Assembly (NCBI RefSeq): GCF_000381265.1 | Contig: NZ_KB906254.1 | Location: 186,001-250,000, forward strand | DNA: 64,000 nucleotides | DNA from: Curvibacter lanceolatus ATCC 14669 | GTDB taxonomy: Bacteria; Pseudomonadota; Gammaproteobacteria; Burkholderiales; Burkholderiaceae_C | Direction: 5' to 3' | Shown here: piece after piece, positions 10,283 through 20,776 of the stretch | Numbering within the stretch: position 1 is the stretch's first letter | Layout of the letters: the number at the start of each line of letters is the position of its first letter | Position numbers and translations under genes: made by a program | The notes under the pieces: model-generated | Databases searched by the model: none | Seen by the model: only the letters and a program-made list of their open reading frames with translations | What the model was told of the DNA's origin: nothing

Positions 10283-11461
10283 ATGACACAACGCATCACC
10301 ATTCTGGGATCGACCGGTTCGATCGGTCAAAGCACATTGGACGTGATGGCGCGCCACCCCGAGCGCTATGAGGTGTTCGCCCTCACGGCTGCGACGCAGG
10401 TCGAACTGATGCTCAAGCAATGCGCCAGCTTCCGGCCTCGGTTCGCCGTGATGGCCAGCGAAGCCCATGGTCGACAGTTGGCCGAGCGGGTGCAGGCCGA
10501 GGGCCTGGCGGTGGAGGTCTTGTGGGGCGCTCAGGCCATCGAGGCCGTGTCGGCCCATCCCGAGGTGGATGCCGTGATGGCCGCCATCGTGGGCGCCGCA
10601 GGCCTCGCGCCCTGCCTGGCGGCTGCCCGCGCCGGCAAGCGCCTCATGTTGGCCAACAAGGAGGCCCTGGTGGTGGGTGCCGAGGTCTTTTTGCAGGCCG
10701 TGCGCGAGGGTGGGGCGGTGCTGCTGCCGATCGACAGCGAACACTCGGCCATCTTCCAATCCTTGCCGGATGACGCCTCCACCTGGGATCGCAGAGTGCG
10801 CAAGATCATCTTGACGGCTTCCGGCGGCCCCTTCCGGACACGTGATCCCCAGACCCTGCGTGAGGTGACGCCCGAGCAGGCCTGCGCCCATCCCAACTGG
10901 TCGATGGGACGCAAGATTTCGGTCGACTCCGCCACCATGATGAACAAGGCCCTCGAGGTGATCGAGGCCCGCTACCTGTTCGGTTTGGCGCCCCGCCGCA
11001 TCGAAGTGGTGATCCATCCGCAGAGCATCGTGCATTCGATGGTCCAGTACCACGATACCTCGGTGGTGGCCCAGCTCGGCGTGCCTGATATGCGCGCCCC
11101 GATCGCATACGGATTGGCCTGGCCCGAGCGCATCGACAGTGGCGCCGCCCATCTCGACTTCACGTCCCTGCCGGCCATGACTTTCGAGCCGCCTGATCCA
11201 GCCCGTTTCCCTGGCCTGCAGCTGGCCTGGGACGCCTTGGAGGGCCCCGCTGGGACCGCGGCTGTGCTCAATGCAGCCAACGAGGTGGCGGTTCAGGCTT
11301 TTCTGGACCGGCGCATCCGGTTTGACCAGATCCACCACCTGAACCTCGAAACCCTGGCGGCCGTGTTGCCCCAGCAGCCGGCCACACTTGATGAACTGCT
11401 GTTGCTCGATGCCCGCGCGCGTGAAGTCGCTGAGCGGGCGGCGCAGCGCCTGCAGGCGTGA
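10283..11461 (+). CDS. dxr: 1-deoxy-D-xylulose 5-phosphate reductoisomerase
   Basis: Second step of the MEP isoprenoid pathway: converts DXP to MEP with NADPH and a divalent metal. 392 aa. NADPH loop GSTGSIGQSTLDV at residues 8-20; metal and substrate residues lie in PIDSEHSAIFQ and NWSMGRKISVDSATMMNKALE; the latter also carries the conserved GRKIS loop. It precedes rseP by 16 bases. Confidence 0.98.
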   Translation: MTQRITILGSTGSIGQSTLDVMARHPERYEVFALTAATQVELMLKQCASFRPRFAVMASEAHGRQLAERVQAEGLAVEVLWGAQAIEAVSAHPEVDAVMAAIVGAAGLAPCLAAARAGKRLMLANKEALVVGAEVFLQAVREGGAVLLPIDSEHSAIFQSLPDDASTWDRRVRKIILTASGGPFRTRDPQTLREVTPEQACAHPNWSMGRKISVDSATMMNKALEVIEARYLFGLAPRRIEVVIHPQSIVHSMVQYHDTSVVAQLGVPDMRAPIAYGLAWPERIDSGAAHLDFTSLPAMTFEPPDPARFPGLQLAWDALEGPAGTAAVLNAANEVAVQAFLDRRIRFDQIHHLNLETLAAVLPQQPATLDELLLLDARAREVAERAAQRLQA

Positions 11462-11477
11462 AGGCCAAGGAGTCCTG

Positions 11478-12845
11478 ATGTTGATGACCGTGTTGGCTTT
11501 TCTTCTGGCCCTGGGTGTGCTGATTGCGGTGCACGAGTACGGCCACTACCGTGTCGCCGTGGCCTGCGGCATCAAGGTGCTCCGCTTTTCGATCGGGTTT
11601 GGCAAAGTCCTTTGGCGATGGCAGCCCAAGGGTTCGCCGACTGAATTTGTGCTGAGCGCTTTCCCCTTGGGGGGCTATGTGCGAATGTTGGACGAGCGTG
11701 AGGCACCCGTGGACGCGGCAGAGCGGCACCTGGCATTCAACGCCCAGCCCTTGTTCAAGCGTGCCGCGGTGGTGGCGGCGGGCCCGGTGGCCAACCTGCT
11801 GCTTGCCGTCTTTTTGTACACGGTGGTGAATTGGACGGGTGTCGAGGAGCCTGCCGCGATCCTGGCCAGCCCTGTGCATGGGTCGATTGCGGCCCAGGCT
11901 GGCTTGCAAGGCGGCGAGACCGTTCGACGTGCGGCGCTGGTTGGAGAGGATCTGGAAGCGGTGACCTCCTTCGAGGACCTGCGCTGGCTGCTGACGCAGG
12001 CGGCCCTCAATGGCCGTGATGTGCAGCTCGAAGTGGCGTTGGGCGAGCATGCCGGCACCCGTGACTACCTGCTGCCTCTGTCTCAGGTTCAGGTCAAGGA
12101 GGCGGATGCCCAGCTCTTCCGTCGCATCGGCCTGATGGGGCCTTGGACCCGCCCTGAGGTGGGTGATGTGATGCCGGGCAGCCCTGCGGAACGGGGTGGT
12201 TTGCGTCGGGGTGATCTGGTTCACCAGATTGGCAACACCCCCATCGTCGATGGGCAGCAGTTGCGGGAATTGATCCGATCCTCTGTGGTGCAGGGTGTGC
12301 CCATGGCCCAGACCTGGCGCGTGGAGCAGGGCGGGGTGATGCGCACCCTGGAGATGAAGCCCGAGATGCAATCGGACGGTCGCGATGGTCGGGTGGCCCG
12401 CGTGGGCGCCATGATCGGTGCGCCGCCTGAATTCGTGACCGTGCGCATGGGGCCGCTTGACGGGCTTTGGCGCGGTGCCGTCAAGACTTGGGAGGTGTCA
12501 TCACTGACCTTGCGCATGATGGGGCGCATGGTGATCGGCGAGGCCTCGATCCGCAACATCAGTGGCCCGCTCACCATCGCAGACTACGCCGGCAAGTCGG
12601 CCAGCCTGGGCTTGAGCCAGTACCTTGTGTTTTTGGCATTGATCAGTGTGAGCCTGGGCGTGCTGAACCTGCTTCCCCTGCCGGTCTTGGACGGTGGGCA
12701 CCTGATGTATTATCTTTGGGAGGCAGTGACCGGCAAGGCCGTGTCCGATGCCTGGATGGAGCGGCTGCAGCGGGGGGGGATCGCCCTGCTGATGGCCATG
12801 ATGTCCGTCGCGTTCTTCAACGACGTCACCCGGCTCTTTGGTTAA
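11478..12845 (+). CDS. rseP: Site-2 zinc metalloprotease RseP
   Basis: Intramembrane protease that cleaves anti-sigma factor RseA (sigma-E response) and signal-peptide remnants. 455 aa from the ATG at 11478, which has AAGGAG at 11467-11472; the frame runs open 90 bases further upstream, inside dxr, and that part is not used. The zinc motif HEYGH is at residues 19-23 in the first membrane helix, two PDZ regions fill the middle, and the third metal ligand lies in LPLPVLDGGH near the C-terminus. It precedes bamA, as in most beta- and gammaproteobacteria. Confidence 0.97.
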   Translation: MLMTVLAFLLALGVLIAVHEYGHYRVAVACGIKVLRFSIGFGKVLWRWQPKGSPTEFVLSAFPLGGYVRMLDEREAPVDAAERHLAFNAQPLFKRAAVVAAGPVANLLLAVFLYTVVNWTGVEEPAAILASPVHGSIAAQAGLQGGETVRRAALVGEDLEAVTSFEDLRWLLTQAALNGRDVQLEVALGEHAGTRDYLLPLSQVQVKEADAQLFRRIGLMGPWTRPEVGDVMPGSPAERGGLRRGDLVHQIGNTPIVDGQQLRELIRSSVVQGVPMAQTWRVEQGGVMRTLEMKPEMQSDGRDGRVARVGAMIGAPPEFVTVRMGPLDGLWRGAVKTWEVSSLTLRMMGRMVIGEASIRNISGPLTIADYAGKSASLGLSQYLVFLALISVSLGVLNLLPLPVLDGGHLMYYLWEAVTGKAVSDAWMERLQRGGIALLMAMMSVAFFNDVTRLFG

Positions 12846-12854
12846 CCTTGTGGT

Positions 12855-12873
12855 CGCAGCGCTTGGCGCTGCG
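12855..12873 (+). other. Hairpin between rseP and bamA
   Basis: Perfect 8-bp inverted repeat CGCAGCGC / GCGCTGCG with a 3-base loop, without a T-run. It may stabilise or process the mRNA rather than terminate it. Confidence 0.45.
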
Positions 12874-12887
12874 GCACGCGCTCATTC

Positions 12888-15182
12888 ATGAACAAACATC
12901 TCTCCCGTTTTTGCCTGCGCACTGTGGCTGCAGTGACGACCCTCCTGGTAGCCTCGCACGCCTGGGCCGTCGATCCCTTCACGGTGCGCGATATCCGCGT
13001 CGAAGGCCTCCAGCGGGTTGAGCCCGGAACCATCTTTGCGTCACTGCCCTTCCGGGTGGGTGAGACCTACAACGATGACAAGGGCTCGGCAGCCATCCGT
13101 GCGCTGTTCGCGCTGGGCCTTTTCAAGGACGTGCGACTCGAAGCCAATGGCGATGTGCTGGTCGTGGTCGTTGAAGAGCGGCCCACGGTGGCCGAGGTCG
13201 ACTTTGTCGGCACCAAGGAGTTCGACAAGGACACCCTGAAAAAGGCCATGCGCGATGTGGGTCTGGCCGAGGGGCGCCCCTTTGACAAGGCGCTGGCCGA
13301 TCGGGCCGAGCAAGAGCTCAAGCGCCAGTACATCAGCCGCAGTCTGTACGGTGCTGAAGTGGTGACCACCGTCACGCCGATTGAGCGCAACCGTGTCAAT
13401 CTGACCTTCTCGGTGGTGGAAGGCGAGCCCGCCAAGATCAAGGACATCCAGGTGGTGGGTAACAAGGCCTTCAGCGAATCCACCCTGCGCGGTCTCTTCG
13501 ACCTGGACACCGGGGGGTGGCTGAGCTGGTACACCAAGTCGGATCGCTATGCCCGGGCCAAGCTCAATGCCGATCTGGAAACCCTGCGCTCGTACTACCT
13601 GGCCAGGGGCTATCTCGAGTTCCGCATCGACTCGACCCAGGTGGCCATTTCGCCCGACAAGAAAGACATCTCCATCACCATCAATGTGACCGAGGGCGAG
13701 CGCTTTGTGGTGTCTGGCGTCAAGTTGGAAGGCGATTTCCTGGGCAAGGAAGACGAATTCAAGTCCTTGGTCTCGATCAAGGTGGGCGAGCCCTACAACG
13801 CCGATGATGTGGCTCACACCAGCAAGGCGTTTTCCGATTACTTCGGTAATTTTGGTTTCGCCTTCGCGCGGGTTGAAGTGCGGCCTGAAATCGATCGCAG
13901 CACCAACCGTGTGTCCTTTGTCCTGGCTGCAGAGCCCGCGCGCCGGGCTTACGTCCGTCGCATCCATGTGACGGGCAATGGCCGCACGCGTGACGAGGTG
14001 GTGCGTCGCGAGTTCCGGCAGTTTGAGGCCTCCTGGTACGACGGGGACCGCATCAAGCTGTCGCGTGACCGGGTGGACCGCCTGGGCTTCTTCAAAGACG
14101 TCAACATCGAAACCCAAGAGGTGCCCGGCTCTCCTGACCAGGTCGATCTGGTCATCAGTGTGACCGAGAAGCCAGCGGGCAGCATTCAGTTGGGCGCTGG
14201 TTTTTCGAGCGCAGAGCGGGTGTCGCTGTCTTTCAGCATCCGCAATGAAAACGTGTTCGGCTCGGGCAACTACCTGGGCTTCGAGATCAACACCAGCAAG
14301 TACAACCGCGTCATCTCGGTGAATGCGACCGACCCATATTTCACGGTCGATGGCATTTCTCGCACCATCGATCTCTACCACCGCGCACTGCGCCCCTATG
14401 CAGACCAGGGCGGCAACTACCGCTTGTTGACCACCGGGGCGGGTTTGCGCTTCGGTATCCCGTTCAGTGAGACGGATCGCGTGTTTGTCGGCATGAATGC
14501 CGAGCAGACCACGATTCAAGCCGGTACCAACATTCCGGCGGCCTATCTGACCTACGCGGAAACCTATGGCTACACCAGCTGGGCTGCACCTCTGACGTTG
14601 GGCTGGTCGCGAGACGATCGGGACAGCGCCCTGGCGCCCAACAGCGGTCGCTACCAGCGCTTCAATTCCGAGCTGGGCATGATCGGTGACGCGCGATACA
14701 CCCGCAACAACTACCAATACCAGCAGTACGTGCCCATCACCAAGAAGTTCACCTTTGCATTCAATGGTGAGATCGGTCTGGGCAAGGGGCTGGGCGGGCG
14801 GCCCTTCCCGGTGTTCAAGAACTTCTATGGCGGTGGTCTGGGCTCGGTCCGGGGCTTTGACCAGGGTACCCTGGGCCCGCACGACGTCACAGGCGCCATC
14901 GTGGGTGGCGCGAAGAAGGTGGTTCTCAATGCAGAAATCACCGCACCGTTCCCGGGTGCCGGCAATGACCGGACCCTCCGAGTGTTTGGCTTCACCGATG
15001 TTGGTAACATTTTTGGTGAAAATGAAAAGATCACCTCCAGCCAGCTCCGCACCTCGGTGGGTGTGGGTCTGAGCTGGGTATCTCCCATGGGGCCTCTGCG
15101 TTTTGCCATTGCCAACCCGGTACGCAAGTTCCCTGGCGATAGAATCCAGAGATTGCAATTCCAGATCGGAACGTCTTTCTAA
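12888..15182 (+). CDS. bamA: Outer-membrane protein assembly factor BamA
   Basis: Omp85 core of the BAM machine that folds beta-barrel proteins into the outer membrane. 764 aa. A signal peptide ends at SHAWA (residue 27). Five POTRA domains follow to about residue 420, then a 16-strand barrel containing the lid-loop motif VRGF (in LGSVRGFDQGTLGP). It ends in Phe (QFQIGTSF), as expected for an outer-membrane barrel. The stop overlaps the next start by one base (TAATG). Confidence 0.98.
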   Translation: MNKHLSRFCLRTVAAVTTLLVASHAWAVDPFTVRDIRVEGLQRVEPGTIFASLPFRVGETYNDDKGSAAIRALFALGLFKDVRLEANGDVLVVVVEERPTVAEVDFVGTKEFDKDTLKKAMRDVGLAEGRPFDKALADRAEQELKRQYISRSLYGAEVVTTVTPIERNRVNLTFSVVEGEPAKIKDIQVVGNKAFSESTLRGLFDLDTGGWLSWYTKSDRYARAKLNADLETLRSYYLARGYLEFRIDSTQVAISPDKKDISITINVTEGERFVVSGVKLEGDFLGKEDEFKSLVSIKVGEPYNADDVAHTSKAFSDYFGNFGFAFARVEVRPEIDRSTNRVSFVLAAEPARRAYVRRIHVTGNGRTRDEVVRREFRQFEASWYDGDRIKLSRDRVDRLGFFKDVNIETQEVPGSPDQVDLVISVTEKPAGSIQLGAGFSSAERVSLSFSIRNENVFGSGNYLGFEINTSKYNRVISVNATDPYFTVDGISRTIDLYHRALRPYADQGGNYRLLTTGAGLRFGIPFSETDRVFVGMNAEQTTIQAGTNIPAAYLTYAETYGYTSWAAPLTLGWSRDDRDSALAPNSGRYQRFNSELGMIGDARYTRNNYQYQQYVPITKKFTFAFNGEIGLGKGLGGRPFPVFKNFYGGGLGSVRGFDQGTLGPHDVTGAIVGGAKKVVLNAEITAPFPGAGNDRTLRVFGFTDVGNIFGENEKITSSQLRTSVGVGLSWVSPMGPLRFAIANPVRKFPGDRIQRLQFQIGTSF

Positions 15183-15721
15183 TGAAATCCATTTCTCGTC
15201 AATGGGCCCTGGCCGCAGTGCTGGGTGCCTCCGCGTTCGCTGCTGCTCCGGTCATGGCCGAAGACTTCCGTGCCGGTTTCGTCAATACCGACCGCATCTT
15301 CCGCGAAGCAAACATGGCCAAGTCGGCGCAGGCCAAGCTCGAAGCTGAATTTGCCAAGCGTGAAAAAGAATTGGTCGATCAGCGCAATACGCTGAAAACT
15401 GCCTCCGACAAATTCGAGCGCGAGGCGCCCACCCTGTCTGAGACGCAGCGCACGACCCGTCAGAAGCAACTGGTCGATCAAGACCGTGACTTCCAACGCA
15501 AGAGCCGTGAGTTCCAGGAAGACCTGAACACCCGCAAGAACGAAGAGCTGCAGCAGGTCATCGATCGCGCCAACAAGGTGGTCAAGCAAGTTGCCGAGAC
15601 TGAAAAGTACGACGTCATCCTGCAAGAAGCCATCTACATCAACCCCAAGCACGACATCACTGACAAGGTGATCAAGGCTTTGAATGCTGCCAGCGCAGCC
15701 TCGGGCAGCACGGGCAAGTGA
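15182..15721 (+). CDS. skp: Periplasmic chaperone Skp (OmpH family)
   Basis: Trimeric periplasmic holdase that delivers unfolded outer-membrane proteins to BAM. 179 aa. Signal peptide to about residue 26 (AAPVMA), then a long charged helical region (residues 45-140) forming the coiled-coil tentacles, rich in Lys/Glu/Gln. Its start shares one base with the bamA stop, so translational coupling is likely. Its stop overlaps the GTG of lpxD. Confidence 0.94.
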   Translation: MKSISRQWALAAVLGASAFAAAPVMAEDFRAGFVNTDRIFREANMAKSAQAKLEAEFAKREKELVDQRNTLKTASDKFEREAPTLSETQRTTRQKQLVDQDRDFQRKSREFQEDLNTRKNEELQQVIDRANKVVKQVAETEKYDVILQEAIYINPKHDITDKVIKALNAASAASGSTGK

Positions 15722-16719
15722 GCCGGGTGACAGGCATGGTCCTGCATCTGGGGCAGATTGTTGAGGCACTCGGCGGCGAACTCATCGGAGACCCGTCGCT
15801 GGGCATGGCCCGCATCTCCCCACTGGAGTCGGCTGCGGCCGACGCCATCAGTTTTCTGAGCCATCCCAAATACCAGCAGCAGTTGTCTCTGACAAAGGCT
15901 GGCTGCGTGATCGTGGCGCCCGCTTTCCGTGCGGCGGCCAGTGAGCGGGGGGCCTGCATCGTCACCGATCAGCCCTATCTGTACTTCGCCCGGCTGACCC
16001 GCTTCTGGAAGCAGGCCACGCGCCCCGCAGGCACCACCCGTGTCCATCCCAGTGCCGTGATCGATCCCGAGGCAGAGGTGCACCCCAGCGCCCGCATTGG
16101 CGCCCTGTGCGTGATCGAGCGAGGGGCTCGCATCGGTGCGGACACCTTGCTCTACTCCCGCGTCACGGTGGGAGAGGGGTGTTCGGTCGGCGAGCGCTGC
16201 ATTCTTCACCCGGGCGTGGTCATCGGTGCCGATGGCTTCGGCTTTGCGCCGGTGGATGGGGTCTGGGAAAAGATCGAGCAACTGGGGGCGGTGCGCATCG
16301 GCAACGATGTCGAGATCGGCGCCAACACCTGCATTGACCGCGGCGCGCTGGACGACACGGTGTTGGCGGACGGCGTGAAGCTGGACAACCTGATCCAGAT
16401 CGGCCACAACGTCCGCATCGGGGCGCATTCGGCGCTGGCGGGTTGCGTGGGCGTGGCGGGCAGTGCCACCATCGGGGCGCATTGCACGGTGGGGGGGGGT
16501 GCCGTGGTGCTGGGGCACCTCACGCTGGCAGACCATGTTCACATTTCGGCGGCCTCGGTGGTGACCCGTTCCTTGCTCAAGCCGGGCCAGTACACTGGCG
16601 TGTTCCCTCTGGACGACAACCGCCAGTGGGAGAAAAATGCGGCCACCCTCAAGCAACTTCACGGCCTTCGCGAGCGCATCAAGGCGCTTGAGGCTTTAAA
16701 ACAAGAATCAAATTCGTAA
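15718..16719 (+). CDS. lpxD: UDP-3-O-(3-hydroxyacyl)glucosamine N-acyltransferase
   Basis: Third step of lipid A synthesis: adds the N-linked 3-hydroxyacyl chain from ACP. 333 aa. An N-terminal uridine-binding domain ([23 protein letters not shown]) is followed by many hexapeptide repeats forming a left-handed beta-helix ([20 protein letters not shown] and on), with a catalytic-type His in QIGHNVRIG. The GTG at 15718 overlaps the skp stop (GTGA); an ATG at residue 7 (15736) is the alternative start. Confidence 0.96.
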   Translation: MSRVTGMVLHLGQIVEALGGELIGDPSLGMARISPLESAAADAISFLSHPKYQQQLSLTKAGCVIVAPAFRAAASERGACIVTDQPYLYFARLTRFWKQATRPAGTTRVHPSAVIDPEAEVHPSARIGALCVIERGARIGADTLLYSRVTVGEGCSVGERCILHPGVVIGADGFGFAPVDGVWEKIEQLGAVRIGNDVEIGANTCIDRGALDDTVLADGVKLDNLIQIGHNVRIGAHSALAGCVGVAGSATIGAHCTVGGGAVVLGHLTLADHVHISAASVVTRSLLKPGQYTGVFPLDDNRQWEKNAATLKQLHGLRERIKALEALKQESNS

Positions 16720-16727
16720 AGTACCCC

Positions 16728-17168
16728 ATGTTGGACATTCATCAAATCCTCAAGCAACTGCCCCACCGTTACCCCATCTTGCTGGTGGATCGGGTGCTGT
16801 CGGTTGAAAAGGGCAAGACCATCAAGGCCTTGAAGAACGTGTCGATCAACGAGCCGTATTTCATGGGTCACTTCCCGCACCGTCCGGTGATGCCGGGCGT
16901 GCTGATGCTTGAAGCCATGGCCCAGGCCGCCGCCTTGCTGGCGTTTGACACCCTGGGCGTCACGCCCGATGACAAGACGGTGTACTACTTCGCTGGCATT
17001 GATGGTGCACGTTTCAAGCGCCCCGTCGAGCCGGGTGATCAACTGATCATGGATGTGTCGCTGGAGCGCATGAAGGCCGGTATCTTCAAGTTCAAGGGCG
17101 TCACCCGCGTGGGTGAAGAAGTGGCCTGCGAAGCCGAACTCATGTGCACGATGCGCACCATTGCCTGA
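16728..17168 (+). CDS. fabZ: 3-hydroxyacyl-[ACP] dehydratase FabZ
   Basis: Dehydrates beta-hydroxyacyl-ACP in fatty acid synthesis; competes with LpxA/LpxD for 3-hydroxyacyl-ACP, which explains its place in the lipid A operon. 146 aa hot-dog fold. Catalytic His48 and Glu62 sit in [20 protein letters not shown] (47-66), and [12 protein letters not shown] (11-22) is the standard lead. Confidence 0.97.
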   Translation: MLDIHQILKQLPHRYPILLVDRVLSVEKGKTIKALKNVSINEPYFMGHFPHRPVMPGVLMLEAMAQAAALLAFDTLGVTPDDKTVYYFAGIDGARFKRPVEPGDQLIMDVSLERMKAGIFKFKGVTRVGEEVACEAELMCTMRTIA

Positions 17169-17187
17169 TCAAGCCCCGGAGCACGCC

Positions 17188-17982
17188 ATGGCCCAAATCC
17201 ATCCCACCGCCATCGTAGACCCCGCAGCCGAGTTGGACAGCTCGGTCACGGTGGGGCCTTACACCATCATCGGGCCGGACGTGATCATTGGTGCGGGCAC
17301 CACGATCGGTGCGCATTGCGTGATCGAGGGCAACACCACGATCGGTTGCGACAACCGCATCTTCCAGTTCAACTCGCTGGGGGCGATCCCTCAGGACAAG
17401 AAATACGACAACGAGCCCTGCGAGTTGTTCATTGGCGACCGCAACACCATTCGCGAGTTCTGCACCTTCAACATCGGCTCGCCCGGTGGGGGCGGGGTGA
17501 CACGCGTGGGCAATGACAACTGGATCATGGCCTATGTCCACCTGGCCCACGATTGCCTGGTGGGCAACAACACCATTTTTGCCAACAACTCGCAGCTGGC
17601 GGGGCATGTCGAGGTGGGCGATTGGGCCATTTTGGGTGGGTTCACGGTGGCCCACCAGTTTGTGCGCATTGGCGCGCATTGCATGACAGCCATGTGCTCG
17701 CTGCTGTTTGCCGACCTGCCTCCGTTTGTCATGGCCCAGGGGCAGCCGGCCCAGGCCCGTTCGATGAATTTTGAAGGCCTGCGTCGACGAGGCTTTTCGG
17801 CGGAGCGCATTGCCGCCGTGCGCACCATTCACAAATTGCTGTACCGGAGCAATCTGGCACTGGATGTGGCCTGCACCGAAATATCGCGCCTCACCGAAAG
17901 CCACCCCGAAGCGGCGGCCGACGTGCAGATGATGCTCGAATTCCTTGAGCAGACGCCGCCCAACCGCGGCATCGTGCGCTGA
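17188..17982 (+). CDS. lpxA: UDP-N-acetylglucosamine acyltransferase
   Basis: First step of lipid A synthesis: O-acylates UDP-GlcNAc. 264 aa from the ATG at 17188 ([12 protein letters not shown]), the usual family start; the frame stays open 75 bases upstream into fabZ. Hexapeptide-repeat helix followed by a C-terminal helical part. The catalytic His lies in the AYVHLAHDC segment, and [13 protein letters not shown] is typical. Follows fabZ by 19 bases. Confidence 0.97.
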   Translation: MAQIHPTAIVDPAAELDSSVTVGPYTIIGPDVIIGAGTTIGAHCVIEGNTTIGCDNRIFQFNSLGAIPQDKKYDNEPCELFIGDRNTIREFCTFNIGSPGGGGVTRVGNDNWIMAYVHLAHDCLVGNNTIFANNSQLAGHVEVGDWAILGGFTVAHQFVRIGAHCMTAMCSLLFADLPPFVMAQGQPAQARSMNFEGLRRRGFSAERIAAVRTIHKLLYRSNLALDVACTEISRLTESHPEAAADVQMMLEFLEQTPPNRGIVR

Positions 17983-17995
17983 CCCCGAAGTGACC

Positions 17996-19144
17996 ATGGA
18001 TCCGCGTTTCGCCATGGTGACCGGCGAGGCGTCCGGTGACTTGTTGGCTGCCTTGCTGCTCGATGGCCTGAAGGCCCGTTGGCCGGCGTTGACGGCGCAG
18101 GGCATCGGTGGGCCCGCGATGGCTCAGCGAGGCTTTGAGGCTTGGTGGCCGCAGGCGCGTCTGGCCGTTCGCGGCTATGTGGAGGTGCTGCCTCATCTGC
18201 GTGAGCTGCTGGCCATGCGCCGGGCCTTGGGTGACCGCCTGCTGGCCGATCGGCCCGATGTGTTTGTGGGGGTGGATGCCCCTGACTTCAATTTCGACCT
18301 GGAAATCCGCCTGCGCGAAGCCGGGATCCCCACGGTGCATTTTGTCAGTCCGTCTTTCTGGGCCTGGCGGGCCAAGAAGGTGGAGAAGCTGCGCCGCGCG
18401 GCTGACCACGTGCTGTGCATCTTCCCTTTCGAGCCCGAACTTCTGGCGGCGCATGGCGTGGCGGCCACCTATGTCGGCCATCCGATCGCCAACATGATTC
18501 CGCTGGAGCCTGATCGTGCGGCTGCTCGGCGCCAATTGGGCCTGCCGCAGGATCGCCGCATCGTGGCCTTGCTGCCGGGCAGTCGGCGCTCCGAGGTGCG
18601 CTACCTCGCCGATCGCTTCATGGCTGCAGCTGGCTTGTTGCGGGCGCGTTACCCAGGCCTTCACTTTGTTCTGCCCACCTTGCCCGCGCTGCGCGCCGAG
18701 GTGGAGGCGGCGGCCCGTCGCGCTGGTCTGACCACGGAGGCCGGCGGAGTACTGACCGTGCTGGAGGGGCAATCGCACGCTGCGCTGGCAGCTTGCGATG
18801 TGACGCTGATTGCCAGTGGCACAGCGACGCTGGAAGCCGCCTTGTTCAAGCGCCCGATGGTGATTGCCTACAACATGCCTTGGTTGAGTTGGCAGATCAT
18901 GAAGGGCAAAAAGCTGCAGCCCTGGGTGGGTCTGCCCAATATCCTGGCCCGCGACTTTGTGGTGCCCGAGTTGCTGCAGGAGGCGGCAACGCCTCCGGCG
19001 CTCGCGGCCGCGGTGGGCGATTGGCTGGACAACCCGGCCAAGGTCGTCGATCTGCAGGCCCATTTCCTTCAACTGCACCAAACCCTTCAACGCGACACCG
19101 CTCGCCTGGCCACCGATGCGATCGAGAAGCTTCTTGCACGCTGA
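17996..19144 (+). CDS. lpxB: Lipid A disaccharide synthase
   Basis: GT19 glycosyltransferase joining UDP-2,3-diacylglucosamine and lipid X. 382 aa from the ATG at 17996. [13 protein letters not shown] at the N-terminus, [22 protein letters not shown] and the donor-site [13 protein letters not shown] are family motifs. It lies 13 bases after lpxA; its 3' end overlaps the likely start of rnhB. Confidence 0.97.
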   Translation: MDPRFAMVTGEASGDLLAALLLDGLKARWPALTAQGIGGPAMAQRGFEAWWPQARLAVRGYVEVLPHLRELLAMRRALGDRLLADRPDVFVGVDAPDFNFDLEIRLREAGIPTVHFVSPSFWAWRAKKVEKLRRAADHVLCIFPFEPELLAAHGVAATYVGHPIANMIPLEPDRAAARRQLGLPQDRRIVALLPGSRRSEVRYLADRFMAAAGLLRARYPGLHFVLPTLPALRAEVEAAARRAGLTTEAGGVLTVLEGQSHAALAACDVTLIASGTATLEAALFKRPMVIAYNMPWLSWQIMKGKKLQPWVGLPNILARDFVVPELLQEAATPPALAAAVGDWLDNPAKVVDLQAHFLQLHQTLQRDTARLATDAIEKLLAR

Positions 19145-19760
19145 ACAATCCACGCTGCTCTGGGATCCCCCCGGCTTGCAGGCGGGTGTCGATGAGGCGG
19201 GGCGTGGCCCGTTGGCGGGCCCTGTGGTGGCTGCGGCGGTCATCCTGGACGAATTGCGGCCCATCCAGGGCCTGGCTGATTCCAAGAAGCTCACGGCGGC
19301 GCGGCGCGAAAAGCTGTTTGACGAGATCCGGGCCAAGGCCTTGTGCTGTTCGATTGCAGAGGCTTCGGTGGAGGAGATCGACCGGCTCAACATCCTGCAG
19401 GCGACCCTGCTGGCCATGCGCCGAGCGGTGGAGGGTTTGCGGCTCAAGCCGGTCAAGGTGATGGTGGATGGCAATCAACTGCCCCGGCTCGATGTGCTGG
19501 CCGAGGCCGTGGTCAAGGGAGATTCCTTGATCCCAGCCATTTCGGCGGCCTCCATCCTGGCCAAGGTGCACCGTGACCGCTGGTGTCAGCAATACCACCA
19601 GCAGTTTCCGGCTTACGGCTTTGACTCGCACAAGGGCTATGGCACTGCAGCGCACCTGGCGGCGCTGCGTGAGCAGGGCCCCTGCCCGCAGCACAGGCAC
19701 TCATTCGCCCCGGTGCGCGAGGCGCAGGCCCTGGCGGGTGCGCGACAATGCAGCCTGTGA
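19116..19760 (+). CDS. rnhB: Ribonuclease HII
   Basis: Cleaves RNA in RNA-DNA hybrids and removes single ribonucleotides from DNA. About 214 aa. The [13 protein letters not shown] motif (about 25-37) carries the first acidic pair, with the other acidic residues in VMVDGNQL and the [12 protein letters not shown] region. The start is uncertain: ATG at 19116 overlaps lpxB by 29 bases; TTG at 19134, closer to an AGAAG sequence, would remove six residues. Confidence 0.93.
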   Translation: MRSRSFLHAEQSTLLWDPPGLQAGVDEAGRGPLAGPVVAAAVILDELRPIQGLADSKKLTAARREKLFDEIRAKALCCSIAEASVEEIDRLNILQATLLAMRRAVEGLRLKPVKVMVDGNQLPRLDVLAEAVVKGDSLIPAISAASILAKVHRDRWCQQYHQQFPAYGFDSHKGYGTAAHLAALREQGPCPQHRHSFAPVREAQALAGARQCSL

Positions 19761-20542
19761 CTCAGAACGCCAATTTCACCCCCATCACTTCACGTGACAA
19801 TCCGCAACTCAAGGAGTTGCGCCGCCTCACCCAGGACAGCACCGCCTACCGCAAGCAAGGGCGGGTCTGGCTGGAGGGCGATCACCTGGCCCGTGCGGCC
19901 TTGCAGCGTGGCCTGCGTCCGGCGCTGGGCGTTTATGCTGAATCGTTCTGGGATCGTGATGGTGCGGCCTGGGCCGCCCACGCCCAGCGCAATCTGGTGC
20001 TGCCCGATAGCTTGTTCAAAGACCTCAGCGGCCTGGAGTCTCCTGCGCCGATGGCCTTTGTGATGGAGTTGCCGGCGCAGTCTGCCGTCCATGCGACCGT
20101 GTCCACCGTGGTGCTGGACCGGGTGCAGGATGCTGGCAACGTCGGCTCCATCCTGCGCAGCGCGGCGGCCTTCGGTTTCAAACAGGTGCTGGCCCTCAAA
20201 GGAACGGCGGCCTTGTGGTCGCCCAAAGTCCTGCGTGCGGGCATGGGAGCGCACTTCGCCTTGGATCTGATCGAGGGCCTGTCCATCGAGCAAGTGGTCG
20301 AGCTCAAGGTGCCCTTGATTGTCACCAGCTCTCACCAGGGGGCCTTGATCCAGCACCAGCCATTGCCCTGGCCATGCGCCTGGGCCATGGGGCACGAGGG
20401 GCAGGGCGTGTGCGAGGCGCTGATGGCGCGTGCCGAACTGGCGGTGCGCATCGGCCAGCCAGGTGGCGAGGAGTCCTTGAACGTGGCGGCTGCAGCAGCC
20501 ATCTGCCTGCACGCCAGCGCCTTGTCGGCCGTGAAAAGCTGA
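19748..20542 (+). CDS. TrmH/SpoU-family RNA 2'-O-methyltransferase
   Basis: SAM-dependent rRNA or tRNA ribose methyltransferase with the SPOUT knot fold. 264 aa. The N-terminal part resembles the SpoU substrate-binding domain ([13 protein letters not shown]...WLEGDHL). Motif 1 is [21 protein letters not shown], motif 2 is MGHEGQGV and motif 3 is [19 protein letters not shown]. The exact target nucleotide (RlmB-like or other) cannot be told. Overlaps rnhB by 13 bases, so it is probably the last gene of the long lpx operon. Confidence 0.9.
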   Translation: MQPVTQNANFTPITSRDNPQLKELRRLTQDSTAYRKQGRVWLEGDHLARAALQRGLRPALGVYAESFWDRDGAAWAAHAQRNLVLPDSLFKDLSGLESPAPMAFVMELPAQSAVHATVSTVVLDRVQDAGNVGSILRSAAAFGFKQVLALKGTAALWSPKVLRAGMGAHFALDLIEGLSIEQVVELKVPLIVTSSHQGALIQHQPLPWPCAWAMGHEGQGVCEALMARAELAVRIGQPGGEESLNVAAAAAICLHASALSAVKS

Positions 20543-20648
20543 CCGGCGGCCAGCTTCGCCGGCTGGTTTGAGATGCGGTACTGAAAAAATACCTACCTCA
20601 AAAAGGGCCTGGGTTGTCAACTTCGCGTCAGTTGCGCCGCCGATCAGC

Positions 20649-20654
20649 TATAAT
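20649..20654 (+). promoter_or_regulatory. -10 element upstream of carAB
   Basis: A perfect TATAAT lies 122 bases before the carA start. No good -35 is visible at 16-18 bp. The 234-base gap 20543-20776 also holds a GC hairpin just after the preceding gene (CCGGCG 20543-20548 with CGCCGG 20557-20562). Confidence 0.55.
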
Positions 20655-20776
20655 GAGAGGCTTTCACGCAACACCCCACGCCTAGCGCATTCCAGCCATT
20701 CCCTCCAAAAGCACATCCACAGAGGCAACTCGTCGGAATCCGCTTGGGCGTACCCGTAACCAACCCGGAGAACCCA

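Noticed and set aside
13041-15158. Minus-strand open frame of 705 codons opposite bamA
   Set aside because: BamA is unmistakable on the other strand.
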